Positions 14,242-14,972 of a stretch of DNA of 14,972 nucleotides are shown here, piece after piece; position 1 is the first letter of the stretch, and the number at the start of each line of letters is the position of its first letter. Both the position numbers and the translations under genes were made by a program. The DNA comes from Methanobacteriaceae archaeon (GTDB taxonomy: Archaea; Methanobacteriota; Methanobacteria; Methanobacteriales; Methanobacteriaceae): contig JAUYBK010000135.1 in NCBI GenBank assembly GCA_030693105.1, positions 1-14,972 on the forward strand, in the 5' to 3' direction. A model generated the notes under the pieces. That model saw only the letters and a list, made by a program, of their open reading frames with translations. It did not search any database and was not told the origin of the DNA.

Positions 14242-14250
14242 GGAGGTGAT
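14242..14250 (+). promoter_or_regulatory. Near-perfect Shine-Dalgarno before a TTG start
   Basis: GGAGGTGAT matches the 16S rRNA 3' end almost fully and lies 5 nt before TTG 14256, which decides this start. Confidence 0.8.
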
Positions 14251-14255
14251 TAGAT

Positions 14256-14828
14256 TTGCCTACCACTGAATACATGAAGATCCCCCGGGAAAGAGTGGGA
14301 GTCTTGATTGGCACCAAGGGAGCCACTAAGAATTTAGTTGAAAAAACAACCCATACTCATCTAGAAATTGATAGTGAAGCCGGAACTGTTTCTATATCGC
14401 CAACCCCCGAAAGTGATGATCCCCTTTCAGTATGGAAAACGCGTTACATAGTTAAAGCCATTGGAAGAGGATTTAATCCTGAAATCGCCCTCAAACTTAC
14501 CGATGACGAGATGATGCTGGACATCATCAATCTGCCGGACTACGTTGGAAAGTCTAAAAAGGCTGTAACCCGACAAAAAAGCCGGATAATTGGTAAAGAC
14601 GGGCGAACTAGAGATATAATAACTGAAATGGCCGAAGTAGATGTTTCAATTTATGGAAAAACGGTTTCTATCATTGGAAACATGGCACACGTACAGATCG
14701 CACACGAAGCCGTGGAACTGATACTCAACGGTTCCCGGCACAAGACTGTTTACTCTTTTCTACAGAAAAAGAAACAGGATAGAAGAATGCGTGAATTCCA
14801 AGAAACCCATAAAATAATAGATTTATAA
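14256..14828 (+). CDS. KH-domain RNA-binding protein (archaeal Dim2/Pno1-like)
   Basis: A 190-aa protein with two KH modules, matching the archaeal homologue of eukaryotic Pno1/Dim2, an RNA-binding ribosome assembly factor. KH1 begins EYMKIPRERVGVLIGTKGATK with GTKG at 19-22. KH2 has KSRIIGKDGRTRDII with GKDG at 113-116, preceded by the conserved ALKLTDDEMMLDIINL linker. The C-terminus SRHKTVYSFLQKKKQDRRM is the usual basic tail. The start is TTG behind GGAGGTGAT; the preceding RIO1 gene ends 58 nt upstream, and AT-rich TATAAATATT at 14226-14235 could carry a separate promoter. The RIO1-Dim2 pairing mirrors their joint role in small-subunit maturation in eukaryotes. Which RNA it binds here is inferred, not visible. 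Confidence 0.92.
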   Translation: MPTTEYMKIPRERVGVLIGTKGATKNLVEKTTHTHLEIDSEAGTVSISPTPESDDPLSVWKTRYIVKAIGRGFNPEIALKLTDDEMMLDIINLPDYVGKSKKAVTRQKSRIIGKDGRTRDIITEMAEVDVSIYGKTVSIIGNMAHVQIAHEAVELILNGSRHKTVYSFLQKKKQDRRMREFQETHKIIDL

Positions 14829-14853
14829 TAATAGTATGAAGTATTTACTATTA
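14829..14853 (+). repeat. Inverted repeat between the KH gene and top6B
   Basis: TAATAGTA (14829-14836) and TACTATTA (14846-14853) are perfect 8-nt inverted arms with a 9-nt loop, starting directly after the KH-gene stop. The AT-only neighbourhood (ATTAATTATTAATAG) makes a promoter or weak terminator role possible. Confidence 0.35.
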
Positions 14854-14892
14854 ATTATTAATAGATATTAATCATTAGTTAGGAGGATTAGT

Positions 14893-14972
14893 TTGGAGCG
14901 AGAAGCAGCTGAACTTTTTGAGGAGTTCAAGGAACTTACTGCATCAGAGTTTTTCAGGCGGAACAAACAGAT
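14893..14972 (+). CDS. top6B: DNA topoisomerase VI subunit B (first 26 codons; cut by window edge)
   Basis: TTG at 14893 with AGGAGG 6 nt upstream (14881-14886) opens a frame reading MEREAAELFEEFKELTASEF, then FRRNKQ up to the window edge. The ELFEEFKEL...EFFRRNKQ segment is the characteristic N-terminus of topoisomerase VI subunit B, just before its GHKL ATPase domain. Subunit B hydrolyses ATP and gates DNA for the type IIB enzyme that relaxes and decatenates archaeal chromosomes. The ATPase motifs and subunit A would lie beyond the window. The call rests on the short N-terminal match and on the frequent archaeal neighbourhood with RIO1 and KH genes (from memory). Confidence 0.85.
   Translation, partial: MEREAAELFEEFKELTASEFFRRNKQ

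Noticed and set aside
1..14972. Search by eye for tRNA genes, CRISPR repeats, insertion sequences and defence or toxin-antitoxin modules
   Set aside because: No cloverleaf with CCA-proximal stems, no regularly spaced repeats, no transposase, nuclease or toxin motifs; gene content is core archaeal housekeeping.

Overview
The window looks like a chromosomal segment of a methanogenic archaeon, most likely Methanobacteriales and probably Methanobacterium. The base composition is AT-rich. Promoters look archaeal (TTTATATA-type TATA boxes) and several starts are TTG behind strong GGAGG sites. Several families seen here are archaeal or archaeal-type: a separate ATP-PPase subunit of GMP synthase, NreA, Cgi121, TrmG10, a geranylgeranyl reductase, UPF0280, aIF1A, RIO1, an archaeal KH/Dim2-like protein and topoisomerase VI. 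The genus call is inference from gene content and sequence style; no search was run.

Layout. Positions 1-246 (minus) hold the N-terminal part of a GtrA-type membrane protein. Positions 473-1483 (plus) hold a possible 24-codon Cys/His micro-ORF and guaAB. Positions 1844-4501 (plus) hold msrB, then nreA with a C-terminal PCNA-binding motif and, 18 nt later, a DegT/DnrJ-like PLP enzyme. Positions 4536-4790 hold a TATA box and what may be a decayed small gene. Positions 4803-9782 (minus) are a co-directional run, read in transcription order as: a PH-domain membrane protein, geranylgeranyl reductase, trmG10, citramalate synthase, cgi121. UPF0280 (plus, 9873-10601) and moeA (minus, 10610-11842) converge with 8 nt between them. 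Positions 11843-12845 are AT-rich and gene-poor, apart from a 28-codon, extremely basic ORF on the minus strand at 12270-12356. From 12846 to the end (plus) come aIF1A, RIO1 kinase, a two-KH-domain Dim2/Pno1-like protein and the first 26 codons of topoisomerase VI subunit B.

How they work together. The right end is a translation-initiation and small-subunit-maturation block running into top6B. The basic micro-protein beside it may be ribosomal or RNA-binding. The minus-strand run mixes tRNA modification (TrmG10, and Cgi121 of KEOPS), membrane-lipid saturation and isoleucine precursor synthesis. It contains two tight junctions: a 10-nt overlap between the reductase and trmG10, where the trmG10 Shine-Dalgarno lies inside a 14-bp palindrome, and a zero-gap junction between cimA and cgi121. 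The left-centre genes combine methionine-sulfoxide repair with DNA repair and an uncharacterised PLP enzyme.

I found no tRNA, rRNA, CRISPR array, insertion sequence or phage gene. The least-explained items are the 28-aa basic ORF, the micro-ORF ahead of guaAB, the probable gene relic at 4565-4790, the nreA/PLP-enzyme pair and the sequestered Shine-Dalgarno of trmG10.
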